Shown here: positions 33,791-43,987 of the stretch, piece after piece
Layout of the letters: each line of letters starts with the position of its first letter
How positions within the stretch are numbered: position 1 is the first letter of the stretch
Source: Gracilaria vermiculophylla
Taxonomy: Eukaryota > Rhodophyta > Florideophyceae > Gracilariales > Gracilariaceae
Length of the DNA stretch: 64,000 nt
Assembly: GCA_019155205.2 (NCBI GenBank)
Contig: JAHNZQ020000016.1
Location: 527,527-591,526 of the forward strand
Reading direction: 5' to 3'
Position numbers and translations under genes: made by a program
The notes under the pieces: generated by a model
Databases searched by the model: none
What the model was told of the DNA's origin: nothing
The model's input: the letters and a program-made list of their open reading frames with translations, nothing else

Positions 33791-34265
33791 GGCGGATACA
33801 TGGCGCACCACGACGCCGCGCCCGCTTCCCGCGCCCGCACCCTTCATGCCGCCATCGCCGCACGCACCCCCCCCCCCCCCGCGAGCCGCACCACGTAAAC
33901 CCCCGGCCACGTGTGCACACCAAACGATCGCCACTCGTGCTGACACTGTCAGCACACTGGGACAGCCGTGTCGCAGCCCACTGTAAGCGTACACGCGGTG
34001 GACGGTTGCGGTGGAAGCGCGCGCGCGTTGCGTGCGTGTGCGTAACGGTCCGCGTACGCGCGTGTGGCGCTCATCAGCCTTCGCCGCGCCACACCACTCC
34101 TCTACGGCGCATCGCCACCCGCCGCGCTGCTGCTGCGCGCATCAGGTGCTTACCCCGCCTGTCCGTCTCCGTTAGGGACGCATCCGCTGCTCGCTCGCTC
34201 TCGCCGCCGCCGCCGCTGCCGCTACCGTCGCTCTGTGGCGTGCCAGCCGTTTTGCCGTGCGCACT
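33791..34265. promoter_or_regulatory. Divergent intergenic region ribokinase / ACR2-like
   Basis: 475 bp, GC-rich, with a run of 13 C near 33868-33880 and Arg/Ala-type composition frames. No clear motif was seen. Confidence 0.4.
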
Positions 34266-34670
34266 ATGACGGGCCCGTCGTACGTTTCGAGGGACGCGCT
34301 GGCGTCCATGCTGCGCTCGCCCAAGCCGCCGGTCGTCATCGACGTGCGCGAGGACGACCGCGTCGGCGGCCACATCAAGTCCTCCATACACGCCCCGGCC
34401 CCTGATTTTCGCCGCGACCCCGCGCGCTACCTCAAGCACGTTCGCGGCGCCGACACCGTCGTCTTCCACTGCATGTACTCGCAGCTGCGGGGGCCCACGT
34501 GCGCCGTCCGCTTCTGGTACGCCCTGGACAACGCCCGCAAGGAAGGCCGTCTGCAGACCGTCCCGGAGGTCCTCATCCTGGAGCACGGATTTGCGGGCTT
34601 TGTCAAGGGCACCAAGTTCCCGCACGACCTGGTGGAAGCCTTTGATCGCGCGTACCATCCCTCGTCATGA
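34266..34670 (+). CDS. Rhodanese-fold ACR2/CDC25-like phosphatase or arsenate reductase
   Basis: 134 aa from the Met at 34266. A single rhodanese domain: VVIDVREDDRVGGHIKSSIH, then the active loop HCMYSQLR (68-75) with catalytic Cys69 and Arg75 in an HC-x5-R arrangement, then GPTCAVRF and LEHGFAGF. The seven-residue loop and the HC..SQ.RGPTCA pattern match the small plant CDC25/ACR2 and yeast Ych1/Arr2 group, which has arsenate reductase and phosphatase activity in plants. Sulfurtransferases have a shorter loop. Which activity applies here cannot be read from sequence. Tail-to-tail with the M3 peptidase (314 bp). Confidence 0.85.
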   Translation: MTGPSYVSRDALASMLRSPKPPVVIDVREDDRVGGHIKSSIHAPAPDFRRDPARYLKHVRGADTVVFHCMYSQLRGPTCAVRFWYALDNARKEGRLQTVPEVLILEHGFAGFVKGTKFPHDLVEAFDRAYHPSS

Positions 34671-34984
34671 CGCGAGCGCTCGCCTGCCGAAAAAGTTCAC
34701 CACCCCCGCTCACCCTCGTTACAAGCTATTGAAACTGTTTTCTTTGTCTAGAAGTACTGGTTCTACGCCCCCCCTCCCCCCCCCCGGCCCCCCTTCCACC
34801 CCACGCGGCCCCGTCGCTCCTCTTCTTACGTAGTAGCAGCGTACGATCGCGTGTCTCCAACTCCATGCCACAGTGTGCTTGTATCTACGCCCGTTACCCT
34901 TTTTCTTTTTAATCAAAAAAACTCTCGTGTGGTAAGCTCCATTTCGATTCAAAGCGTTTAACTGACAGAAACCCGCTCTATATG
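34671..34984. other. Tail-to-tail spacer ACR2-like / M3 peptidase
   Basis: 314 bp with pyrimidine-rich and C-rich stretches near 34770-34800 and a poly-A/T stretch near 34900-34920. No gene. Confidence 0.4.
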
Positions 34985-37128
34985 TCACACGCTCGCAACT
35001 TCAGCCGCCACTTTCTGCAGCATATCCACTTTGTGCTCAGACACGGCAATCGCCTTCTCCCAAAACTGCTTGTCGTCAATTCTCCCCCCAAGATGTTTCT
35101 GCACAACGTCCTCGGCATCCATGCGCCCCGTGTCGCGCAGAAGGTCGCGGTACATCTGAGCGAAAACATCCCGATTTCCGTGCTCGTATTCAGCGTACAC
35201 ACCCAGCGCGAAGAGGTATCCAAAGCTGTACGGCCAGTTGTAGAACGATATGCCCGTTAGATAGAAGTGCAGCTTACTCTGGCTGAACACCCCCACTCGA
35301 TCAGTCGACGTCAACGCGTCCCCGTAGTACCGGCCCCACGCTGCCACCATCATCTCGTCCACTTCCTTCGTCGACAGCTTTCCGTTCTTTCGCCTTTTGT
35401 TCAACTCTTCCTCGAACCGGAACCGTGCTGGAATGTTCAGCAAGAACGCCTGCGCGCTTTCTGCTTCTCCCCAAAGAATGCTGAACCGCTCCTCCGCATT
35501 CTCTGCCTGCTCCAGCAGTTTGCTGCCCACCACCGTCTCGAAGAAGATGCTGGCTGTCTCTGCTAGATTCATGGGGTACGACGCCTGCGGACGAGGCAGG
35601 TCACGCATTTGCCACGAATGGAATGCATGACCCAGTTCGTGCGCCAGCGTCAGCAGCAGTTGAGCCCTTCCGTTGTAGTCGCTGAGATACACTCTGGGCG
35701 TTCGTGATTTCGAAAAGCCGGTGCAGTATCTGTCATCAAAAACAAAAAAAGACGCGGAAAGCCGTTAGTCTTCCATGTCGCGAATGCATCCGATTGTGCG
35801 AGTTATGCGGTAAAATCAATCGCAGTGTGGAACGAAACTTACGCTCCCGGCCGCTTCTTGTCTCCCCTGGATGCTTCAATCCATTGGTTGTCCCGCATCA
35901 TTCGCACAAAAGCGCCAGCGTCCTTGTCTACCTCCCCAACCGCATTGGCAATCAGTTCGATGCCTTCGTCGAACGAGTACACTCTTCCGACATTTCCCTT
36001 CACCGGTGCCGGCGCGAATAGGTCCCAAGGCTCTAGCGCCGTCTTCCCAAGAACCGATGCCTGAATTTTCATCGCACGCCGCCCTACCTCGGCCTTGCCA
36101 TCCAGCGCTTCGAACAGCGCGTCGAGCGTCGCGTTTTGGATGCGATTTGAATGCAAGGAACTCGTCAAGAACGAGTCATAACCGCGCTTCTTGTACAGAT
36201 CCAATCGCCACCCAGTAATTGCGTTGAGCGCGGCGGCGCACGTTTCTTGGTGCGGAAGCCATGCATTGCGAATGCCTTCCCAAGAGGCCTTTCGCACCTG
36301 CTCATCCGGACTGTCGCGCATCGCTTCTGCGCTTGCTATCCCCATTGTCTTCGTGCCGTCTGGGAGCTCCACGGTCACCGTAAGCACGGAAGACAAGTCC
36401 GTGTACATACTTCCCCAAGACGAATGCCCGGTTACGCCCAAAGTTGTGATCATGTTTTCCTCAGAGAGAGACAGTCGAAAGTCTTTCATCTTGCGAGAGT
36501 GGCGCAGCATGTATTCCGCGTCCTTTGCCAGCGCATCGGCGGCCAGGAATGCGTCGAAAACATCTTCAGGGCACTGGTCGAGGATGAGCTGCGCCGGTTC
36601 AAACGCCTGCTTCAAGTGGGAGAATAAGACTTGCACTTGCCCGGTAAGCTTCTTCGCGTCCTCGTCGGTGCCATCTACGGAGGATGCACAACTTCCAAAG
36701 GTGTACACATTCCTCAGCAAGACGGCGACATCCCAGTAGTTGCGGTGCATTTCGGCCAACGCACGAATGAGGTCATTCTCGGATACTTGCTCCGCCGAGA
36801 TGGTTTGAGCATCCGGGACCAGATGCTTGATTTTGTCCGCGACGGCGTTGATGACGTCAATAAGGCGCTTACCTTCTTCGACGTCTGCGACGAGTTGCGA
36901 GTCGTTTGTGGCAGAGTACTCAAGCTTCCAGCTCGGACCGGTGATGGCGTTCACATCCGCTTTCTCGACAGTTGGGGCAGAGGACACCATTCTTGTAGGA
37001 GACGAAGCCGGTGAGATGCGCGAAGGCGGTGGCGGACGCAGCGAGGGACAGAACGAGCTCGTTGCCGGGCAAGCAGCAGATTTGGATGCCACTGAACGGA
37101 ATGTGATCGGTGCAGTGAAGAGCAGCAT
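34985..37128 (-). CDS. M3B-family oligoendopeptidase F-like zinc metallopeptidase
   Basis: Model: complement(join(34985..35729, 35843..37128)), 676 aa. The 113-nt intron has donor GTAAGT, acceptor GACAG and GACTAAC inside. It joins KKRPGA to YCTGFSKS, rebuilding the RPGA.CT.F segment upstream of the zinc site. HELGH is at 459-463 (His459, Glu460, His463), with the third ligand Glu486 in NLAETASIFFE. The N-terminal helical half (LRNVYTFG, DPxV-like SPDEQVRKASWEG) fits bacterial-type PepF. These enzymes cleave short peptides. The Met at 37128 gives MLLFTAPITFRSVASKSA, a plausible plastid presequence. Mets at 37176 and 37239 give longer forms, the latter with a hydrophobic stretch. Plastid or mitochondrial peptide clearance is inferred. 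Confidence 0.9.
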
Positions 37129-37944
37129 GGCGCGCTGCGCAGGCCGGATGCTTTTCGTGACGGTCGCTCGTATCATTTCACGCCGGATGGAAAGGGCCAA
37201 CAGTACGCACCAAGCGAGAACGCACATCAAACGGTGCATGCTGGAACGCGGCGTGGGTGCAGTTCTAAAAAAAATTCTCGGGGCTGGTGAACGACAACGG
37301 AGCGAAGGAAGCACGTTGCGATCATATCACAGCTCACATAATTTGTGTGCAGACGCCTCCTAGCAAATTATCCCTCTCAGAACCTCCCGGAAGCCACGGC
37401 CATTCTTGTTGCTGTACTTCGCAAAACAGAGTAAATTTGTACAACAACATCATCCCTTCGTTTGCACACTGCTAAAAACACGATGAGAGCTGGCGTGAGG
37501 GAGACAAGACCCTATCTGCAGAAGCCGGAGCGGAAACGCCGAAACGTCGAAGGCTCTTCCCTTCCGTCTCCTCCAGTGGCTCAAATCTTTTGATCCAACT
37601 TCGTTGTTTTAATAGCGGTCTGTCCACTCTGTGACCGTTGCCGTAGAAACTAGTGAAGGCGAATGTACCATTACTCTTCGTTTTTCTCGTTGAGATTAAA
37701 CAAAAAACTTGACCGTATTTTGCTTCATAATAAACGTGATTTCTGACTGCCCCCGGAAAAATGAGCATTCGCCCAACTGTCCACGAAGAAAATACGAAGG
37801 GTACAACGGTAAAAACCATCATCATTCATAGTTCCAATAATAGGAAGCATCATTGTTCAGACCGAACCTTCACTTTACCCACGACTCTCGTTTAGCTAAG
37901 TGCTAAGGCGCAGAGATCAGCTTTGCTTTCTTCCCCACCACATC
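37129..37944. promoter_or_regulatory. Divergent intergenic region M3 peptidase / UCH
   Basis: About 0.8 kb. The first 110 bp may still code for the peptidase if an upstream Met is used. No repeat or RNA was seen. Confidence 0.4.
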
Positions 37945-38726
37945 ATGGCGCCGAAAAAGTGGATCCCCCTTGAATCCAATCCCGATATTCTCACTAAATT
38001 TGGGCACACACTTGGGCTATCCTCAATGCTTTCATTCTGCGATGTGTGGAGCCTGGATCTTCTTGACATGGTTCCATCGCCACGGTATGCTGTTATTTTA
38101 CTGTTCCCCCTAACTGACAAAATCGTAGCCGCAGAGGAAAAAGCTGCCTCAAGCTTTGAGACTGATTCCGTCAAACAGCCATTCTTCTGCAAGCAAACTA
38201 TTGGAAATGCCTGCGGAACCATAGCTGTTCTCCACGCGGCTCTCAACACTGCAAGCGACGCCTTTCCACTTAAAGAGAACTCCTTCTTGGACAAATTTCT
38301 GAAGAGCACCAAAGACATGGACGCCTCTCAGAGAGCAAGTAAGCTTCAAGAAGACGATTCGCTAGACACCATACACGAGGAATTTGCTCAGGTTCGTTCT
38401 TAAATTTCGTCTCACAAAAAAAGACTGCTCAAACTCGTGCCGGCGATTCAATACTAACAGACTCGACCGTTCGTTATTCGCTGTAGCAAGGTCAAACTTC
38501 GGCACCACGTGCCGATGAGCGTGTGGACGTGCATTTCATATGCTTTGTGGAGCGCGATGGAGTGCTTTACGAGTTGGATGGCCGCAAAGATTATCCGGTG
38601 AAGCACGGTTCCAGCTCACCGGCGACTATTTTGCAAGATTCCGCAAAGGTCATCAAGGACAAATTCATGGCACTCGATCCCGCAGAGAATCGCTTCACGA
38701 TTCTGTCGCTCTCCCTGGCGCAGTAG
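37945..38726 (+). CDS. Ubiquitin C-terminal hydrolase, UCHL3-type (peptidase C12)
   Basis: Model: join(37945..38391, 38487..38726), 228 aa, against 230 in human UCHL3. The intron (95 nt) has donor GTTCGT, acceptor TGTAG and branch ACTAAC, phase 0. All catalytic residues are present: Gln84 (oxyanion), Cys90 in QTIGNACGTIAVLHA, His165 in VDVHFICFV and Asp180 in YELDGRK. The crossover-loop region ends at the splice junction. The enzyme removes small adducts from the ubiquitin or NEDD8 C-terminus. Tail-to-tail with TRAPPC1, with only 139 bp between stop codons. Confidence 0.95.
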
Positions 38727-38865
38727 ACGCGATTTATGGTTTCTTCGCGTGAAAGACTTGCGCTGTTTGAGTGCGTGACAAAGATGAACTTTGCAAGAGA
38801 AATGCATACTTAAGCTTTATCGTATGGATTTGTTTCCGTTGGCTTCGCGGAAGACCAGCTGTGGA

Positions 38866-39291
38866 TCAAAAGCATGGCAGAGATCGAACGTAGGAATCGA
38901 GCTTACTCAGAAACAGCTCGGACTCAATCTTCGTGCCTTGCATGTACAGGGGGTTTTTGACGGCGTATTCTACGTACACTGCCGCGTATATGTCACTCAG
39001 ATGCCTTGTTACGTCCACTGAGCCACAATCATGACTGGTTGTTAAAACAAACCGAAGACCAGTGGGCGTTTCAAAATAATGCAACGCGTAAACATCGGTA
39101 ACGAAAAAGTTTGGGATACCTTTTGGCGCCTCCGGTGCTAGCTTCATGGCGAAATTTCGCAGAGCAAACAGCATTCCAAACATGTTCTTCTGGTCATCAG
39201 ACTTATCCTGCACAGATCGCGAGCGTTGCCATTCGTAGTAACAAAGACAAGTCCCTGTTCGATCGAACAAGTAAAAACAGTACACAGTCAT
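38866..39291 (-). CDS. TRAPPC1: TRAPP complex subunit 1 (Bet5/TRAPPC1)
   Basis: 141 aa from the Met at 39291, against about 145 in human. It starts MTVYCFYLFDRTGTCLCYYEW-like, the longin-fold signature of TRAPPC1, and carries MFGMLFALRNF, LHYFETPTGLRFVL, DIYAAVYVEYAVKNPL and the terminal SELFLSKLDSYVRSLP. TRAPP tethers ER-derived vesicles and is the exchange factor for Rab1/Ypt1. An upstream extension of the frame (17 residues) has no homology and was not used. Head-to-head with CWC25. Confidence 0.95.
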   Translation of the reverse strand: MTVYCFYLFDRTGTCLCYYEWQRSRSVQDKSDDQKNMFGMLFALRNFAMKLAPEAPKGIPNFFVTDVYALHYFETPTGLRFVLTTSHDCGSVDVTRHLSDIYAAVYVEYAVKNPLYMQGTKIESELFLSKLDSYVRSLPCF

Positions 39292-39816
39292 GACTTCCAC
39301 GCGCGATGTAATTGGTTTTACTGACTCGTTATCAGTAAGCAAGGATGTTTCCGAAATTGATGAAACCTCCTTCAGAGTTTCTCAGACCCCACTGTTGCTA
39401 ATGCTTTAGTCCACACGCCATGCATTTCTCTAAATGCTCATGATACATTTGCGGCGGGATCAACCGACCAACGACGTAACGCTGCGAAAAACGATCACAG
39501 AATGGGACCAGCAATGGAGCATGCCAAGCACCAGACAGCACAAGTGCGCAGAAATACACTGACACCACCCGAGCACTCTGGTAAAACGGAGAGCAAGGTC
39601 GTGCGGCCACGTGTATTCCTGTATTTGAAGGCGGTTCATGATTGGCCAGCTCTCTCGCGCGAGTCTGGGCCTCACCAAATTTTCGCTGTGCATGGAAATA
39701 GTCGACGCGCACCAAGTCATGGACCTCATCACAACAAACCGTTCAGGCTCCGAAAACGAAACACACCACCATTTCCCCTTTGCATCTCAGGCTGCACATT
39801 ATTCGCATTCAGAACG
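39292..39816. promoter_or_regulatory. Divergent intergenic region TRAPPC1 / CWC25
   Basis: 525 bp. TGATTGGCC (inverted CCAAT) lies at 39639-39647. The CWC25 frame is open to 39502, but the translation before 39817 is not family-like. Confidence 0.45.
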
Positions 39817-40866
39817 ATGAGCGCCCTGAAGTTCTTGAGTAAGAAATCATGGCACACTGCGAACATCAAGAACAGCGAGAAGGTATGGCTCAAGGAACAG
39901 GAGGAAGCAAGAGAGAAGTCGCGAATTGAAGAGCTGCGAAAACAAATTGAGGAGGAGCGGAAGTTGAAGGAGGCCGAAGAATTGGAAGTAAAAGCAGGCC
40001 GCCTTGATCCGGAACAACTGCAAAAACGTCGCCGCATCAACTGGATGTACGAATTCGGACCCAGTCAGAACCAAAACACAGGCAACGAGGCGAACGAAAA
40101 GGAGCTCGAGGAAATTCTCACGGGAAAGAGAGAAGTAACACTTGAAGCACTTGAAAAAGAGAAAGAGAAAACAGGACCGTCAATTATCGACCTCGAAAAC
40201 AAGATGCGCGAGGACCCGTTGCTCGAAATTAAGCGACAGAGGATGCAAGAACAGAAAACCCAACAGCTACGCGAACTTTATCGTGTCAAAGATTCACATA
40301 TTTCTGAACGCGCACAAAAACTGAAGCGGAAGCAACACCGTCAAGCCATACGAGAAGAGCGCCGAAGAAGGCGAGAAGCACGTCGGCCATCTCGGTCGGA
40401 AATCTCAGTCTATGAGAAAAGCTTCAGGGATGCGGAAGATATACCTCACTCCCCGAGAGCAGAAACAGCTGAGACAGTTCGTCGACATTCTACTTCGTTT
40501 GAAAACAGGGAGGGCAACTACGGTTTGCGACTGCCAGAGGGCGGGAGTGGTGTTGCAGTAACAAAACGATTTACACCGCGTAGAAGACGCTTTGATCAAG
40601 CCCCTGCTCAACCTCCTGTTCAACCCCTTGCCCATCCACCTGTCCGGGGAAAGTATCGAAGACGCTTTGACCAACCTCCAGATCTCGCTACTGGCTCAGA
40701 GAGAGGAACAACGACGCTTAACGTAGAGGACAAAGAAAGGATTCTCGAACAAATGCGCCGCGACGCCGAGCAAATTGATATTGAAAGGAAAAGGAGAATA
40801 GGCCAATATGTTAGCGAGAGTAAGGGTCGGGAGTTTGAGTCGCGGAAACGCAAATTCGATGAATAA
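39817..40866 (+). CDS. CWC25: Pre-mRNA splicing factor CWC25 homologue
   Basis: 349 aa from the Met at 39817. The N-terminal Cir_N-type segment is clear: LKFLSKKSWHTANIKNSEKVWLKEQ, then a Glu/Lys/Arg-rich helix (EELRKQIEEERKLKEAEELE), then RRINWMYEFGP. CWC25 binds the spliceosome just before the first transesterification and stabilises the 5' splice site and branch helix. A conserved block near 105-150 (EEILTGKR, EDPLLEIKRQRM) also fits CWC25. The C-terminal half is Arg/Pro-rich with two RRRFDQ repeats and ends in a basic KRKFDE. No intron. Tail-to-tail with DUF1350 (254 bp). Confidence 0.92.
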   Translation: MSALKFLSKKSWHTANIKNSEKVWLKEQEEAREKSRIEELRKQIEEERKLKEAEELEVKAGRLDPEQLQKRRRINWMYEFGPSQNQNTGNEANEKELEEILTGKREVTLEALEKEKEKTGPSIIDLENKMREDPLLEIKRQRMQEQKTQQLRELYRVKDSHISERAQKLKRKQHRQAIREERRRRREARRPSRSEISVYEKSFRDAEDIPHSPRAETAETVRRHSTSFENREGNYGLRLPEGGSGVAVTKRFTPRRRRFDQAPAQPPVQPLAHPPVRGKYRRRFDQPPDLATGSERGTTTLNVEDKERILEQMRRDAEQIDIERKRRIGQYVSESKGREFESRKRKFDE

Positions 40867-41120
40867 ATCAAGGGCTGATGAGCCCATCTTTGTTGGGGGA
40901 CATGAAGACATTTAAAAGCCCCTACTACAGAATCACGATCAGAAGGCGAAGTTTGCGGGAATCTAGCTTTTCGAGTCAATGTCATTCATCACCAGTGAAG
41001 ATTAATCTACAGTATAACTATATACCATAATTGCGATATGCTTTTCAGTACAATTGTCGAGCACGTCTCACCGATAACTTTAGAAGCTGGAATCCAGTGC
41101 TTCCGTCAACTCAGGCCTTG

Positions 41121-42269
41121 TCAGTTTCGAATCAGTGCCTGAAGCTTGACGAATGCCGCAATTACGGCCACAGCCTGGTCCAGTTCCTTCGCGACACGGG
41201 AAGCTGCGTTCTTAAGACCATCATCCACAGCAGAGAATCCAGTAGCTCGGAAGTCGGTTCCAATTTCCGGGGTCATGGGCGTTAAGTGCGTTCCCGGTAT
41301 TGTTCGTCTCACCACCGATTTTTGGCCAAATCTAGAGCGCAGCACGGTTTCTAGCTCTTCCGAGTGGTCAAGGGAGTCGTCATCAAAAGAAAGAACAAGG
41401 TTTGGGGAAATTGAATATCGAGCTCCAGCCAGAGCGACTGTTTCTTCCGGTGTAGGGCTGAATTCGGTACTCAGAGATGCGCCAAGAGCAGACACAGTGC
41501 CAACAACGTTCTTCATTGTTTGCTCCGCATCTGGCATGCCAAATTGCGATACGTCAAGGCCTGAAAGAAATGCCGAAACGCCAGACAGCGCCTCTGCAGC
41601 TGCCTTGGAGTCAGATGGGCGCCATGGCAGCGCTGAGTCGCGTGTAGAATTGTTAAAACTAATGAAGATATTAGCGGAAGACGGGCACGCTTCGCGAGTT
41701 TCTGGGTCGCATCCTGCGAGAAGAAGGCACTTTGCACCTAGAGAGTGTCCAACCCCAAAGAGAGGAATCTGGTGTCCCAAAGTGCGACAAATTTCGGCTG
41801 CAATGACGCCCGTTGCGCCTGCAGACTTTTTGGCGAGGTCGAGGTGGTCAGCACTAGGTGAAGGCTGTCTGTATGCAACAATGGCGGCGTTGAGCACGTC
41901 TGAAAGGCGACGCAGAAAGGCAGCGTACGTGATGCGTGGCGCAAGTCCGGCAGCAAAACCTCCCGTGAAGGACAGAATGACTTCGGGGTCATCAGGTAGA
42001 AGGAGATCTACACCAGGCCGTGACTGCCATTCTGGATTTGAATTTCGGGGAGGCGGAGAAGTGCCAGTGTTGTCTGACGGGGATACACGACCATCGCTCC
42101 TGTCTCCGGCTGCTGCCGCTGCTGTGGCACGCACGGGTGTGCGGAGACAGTAAACCGTTGTGGGGGGCCTTGCTGAACTGCTTGAGGAACGCGAGAATCC
42201 AGCTTTGAAGATGACTGGAGAACAAGCTGAAAATGCCAAAGGCGGGGACGGGAGGTGGAAGCAATCCAT
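41121..42269 (-). CDS. DUF1350 alpha/beta-hydrolase-like protein, plastid-targeted
   Basis: 382 aa from the Met at 42269. The first 60-70 residues are Ser/Pro/Ala/Arg-rich with Phe at position 4 (MDCF), fitting a primary-plastid transit peptide. The conserved domain carries VILSFTGGFAAGLAPRITYAAFL, a nucleophile-elbow-like GVGHSLGAKCLLL, the DUF1350 run FISFNN, and GTHLTP near the C-terminus, probably containing the His. The family occurs in cyanobacteria and plastid-bearing eukaryotes; its substrate is not established. Head-to-head with the lumenal FKBP, which is also a plastid protein. Confidence 0.88.
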   Translation of the reverse strand: MDCFHLPSPPLAFSACSPVIFKAGFSRSSSSSARPPTTVYCLRTPVRATAAAAAGDRSDGRVSPSDNTGTSPPPRNSNPEWQSRPGVDLLLPDDPEVILSFTGGFAAGLAPRITYAAFLRRLSDVLNAAIVAYRQPSPSADHLDLAKKSAGATGVIAAEICRTLGHQIPLFGVGHSLGAKCLLLAGCDPETREACPSSANIFISFNNSTRDSALPWRPSDSKAAAEALSGVSAFLSGLDVSQFGMPDAEQTMKNVVGTVSALGASLSTEFSPTPEETVALAGARYSISPNLVLSFDDDSLDHSEELETVLRSRFGQKSVVRRTIPGTHLTPMTPEIGTDFRATGFSAVDDGLKNAASRVAKELDQAVAVIAAFVKLQALIRN

Positions 42270-42802
42270 TTCAGCCTTATACCAAACCACCGTACCCGAC
42301 AACATGTAACGCGACTTGACGATGTGCGCGTGCAAATTGTCGCTCCGAGCGTTCTGGGCCCAACTTGCAGACGGACTTTATTCTAAACCTTTTTCTCCTT
42401 TAGTTACCAGTGGCGGACTCAAAGCAAACGCACGTTTTCAGAAAGAAAAATCATGTTTAAGTGGTACAACAGGCGCACATAAGAACGTCTATAATGCCGC
42501 TGCCATGATGGCAGATGAAGCTGCGGCGAATGCGCAGTTTCATAGCCTGGCCACATCTCGCATCTCTCAAGATTCCATGCTGCAGATACACGTGGCCAAT
42601 GCCAGAGGGATATCTCGTACTGCTGTGGGTATGGCCACGAACCCTTTGAGATCAGGATGCAATTGGATGTGTGATACAGCTCATGACAACCCCCCCAAGG
42701 TTGCAGCGTTCGAAGACACACGTTGCCGTCCCGAGTGATAACCATTCGGGCAAGCCAGCATCGACGTTAGAACGGTTTGCACCAATGCGCTTTCCCGATA
42801 TC
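42270..42802. promoter_or_regulatory. Divergent intergenic region DUF1350 / FKBP
   Basis: 533 bp between two plastid-protein genes. In-frame upstream Mets of the FKBP frame (42671, 42785) are possible, but 42803 gives the better presequence. Nothing else was seen. Confidence 0.4.
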
Positions 42803-43465
42803 ATGGCAGCTTTTGTCACCCCCTCGGCTTTTCCGAGAAGATATTCGGTCATATCCAAACCATGTGTTTCAGCGCCTATGAAGTACTCGACTGAAATGAC
42901 TGCTACTCTTTCCCGACGCCGGTTCGGGCAATTGGTATTAGCGGGTTCGTCTGCATTTGCTCTGGCTGCAACAAAAAGTCTCGAAGCAGCAACTGCTAAG
43001 GAAGCAAAGCCCGTGTTCACCAAAGAAGAAAGCGGTATCAGTTACTACGATGTCAAGTCTGGGAATGGCGCCACGCCTGTTGATGGCGACTTTGTCGTGG
43101 TTGATTATGTACGTTCTACACACATACGAGGCCTCCATGCCATGACGGACAGAGTTTATCTCACAACGCTTCCTAACTGACCGGTACGTGTGATTCACTA
43201 GTTGGCCTTTTTGTCGAACGGTACACTTTTCGATAACAGAAAAGGGTTTGTGTTTCAAATGGGTCGTAGACAAATAATTCCAGGTTTGGAAGAAGCTATT
43301 TCGACCATGCGAGCAGGTGGGGAGAGGAAGGTTGTCGTCCCTCCGAGCCTGGCGTACGGTGACAAGGGTGTTTGTCTTGAAAGGGAGAATGAATGTCTTG
43401 TTCCTCCTGGAGCAACGCTTGGTTATTCGGTCACTCTTCAGCGAGTGGCCATTCCGCCAACCTAA
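42803..43465 (+). CDS. Thylakoid-lumen FKBP-type peptidyl-prolyl isomerase
   Basis: Model: join(42803..43108, 43202..43465), 189 aa. The 93-nt intron has donor GTACGT, acceptor CACTAG and CCTAAC inside, phase 0. It joins GDFVVVDY to LAFLSNGTLFDN, the normal FKBP core. The presequence is bipartite: a transit-like part starting MAAFVTPSAF, then a twin-arginine motif SRRRFGQL (38-44) followed by a hydrophobic Ala-rich stretch and small-residue cleavage context. This indicates import by the thylakoid Tat pathway, as for several plant lumenal FKBPs. The domain retains VFQMGRRQIIPGLEEAI and PPSLAYGDKG. FKBPs isomerise Xaa-Pro bonds; lumenal ones assist photosynthetic complex assembly. Tail-to-tail with RNR2. 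Confidence 0.92.
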
Positions 43466-43987
43466 AAAAAAAATTGAAGTTCACACATTGTGAACGCACT
43501 ATTGTGACTTGTTCGTGAAAAGCGAGCAGTTCTTTATCAGTTTCATCATTAACACGAAGCACAAGCACATTAAAGGTTCTAGTTGTTGCAGACCAGAAAT
43601 ACGTTGCTCAATTAGCAAATAACTTCAGAGTTAGATACTCGCAAAGCCATGATATCGGGACTGTATATACTATCATCAGCCACAAAAGTAGTCGTGACCA
43701 AAAAGAAACCCATAAATCAGCATCAACTCAGGGGCATCCAACAGCGTTGGCCACCGCGTGTTTCGTGTCAAATACACAAAGAAGAGAGTTACAATTGTGC
43801 GCACATCCAAAGCCTGTGCAGCGAAGTGAAGATCAGTGAAGCTGTCAGCATTCAGGATATCACCATCATGCCTGACATTCACATACACCAGGAACGCTTT
43901 GCCGTAGAACACTTTGGATCTGAGTCTAGGAGGGGCCCTGCGCACATTAATTTGCAGTCCTAGCGTCAGTCATCCAATTTTTATCAG
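43466..43987. other. Tail-to-tail spacer FKBP / RNR2
   Basis: 522 bp, AT-rich. A frame at 43649-43963 (+) shows no homology. No gene was seen. Confidence 0.4.

Noticed and set aside
34985..37128. Bacterial contamination or recent transfer, because PepF-like M3B is mostly bacterial
   Set aside because: The gene has a spliceosomal intron with a proper branch point, a candidate presequence and normal neighbours; an ancient endosymbiotic origin is enough.
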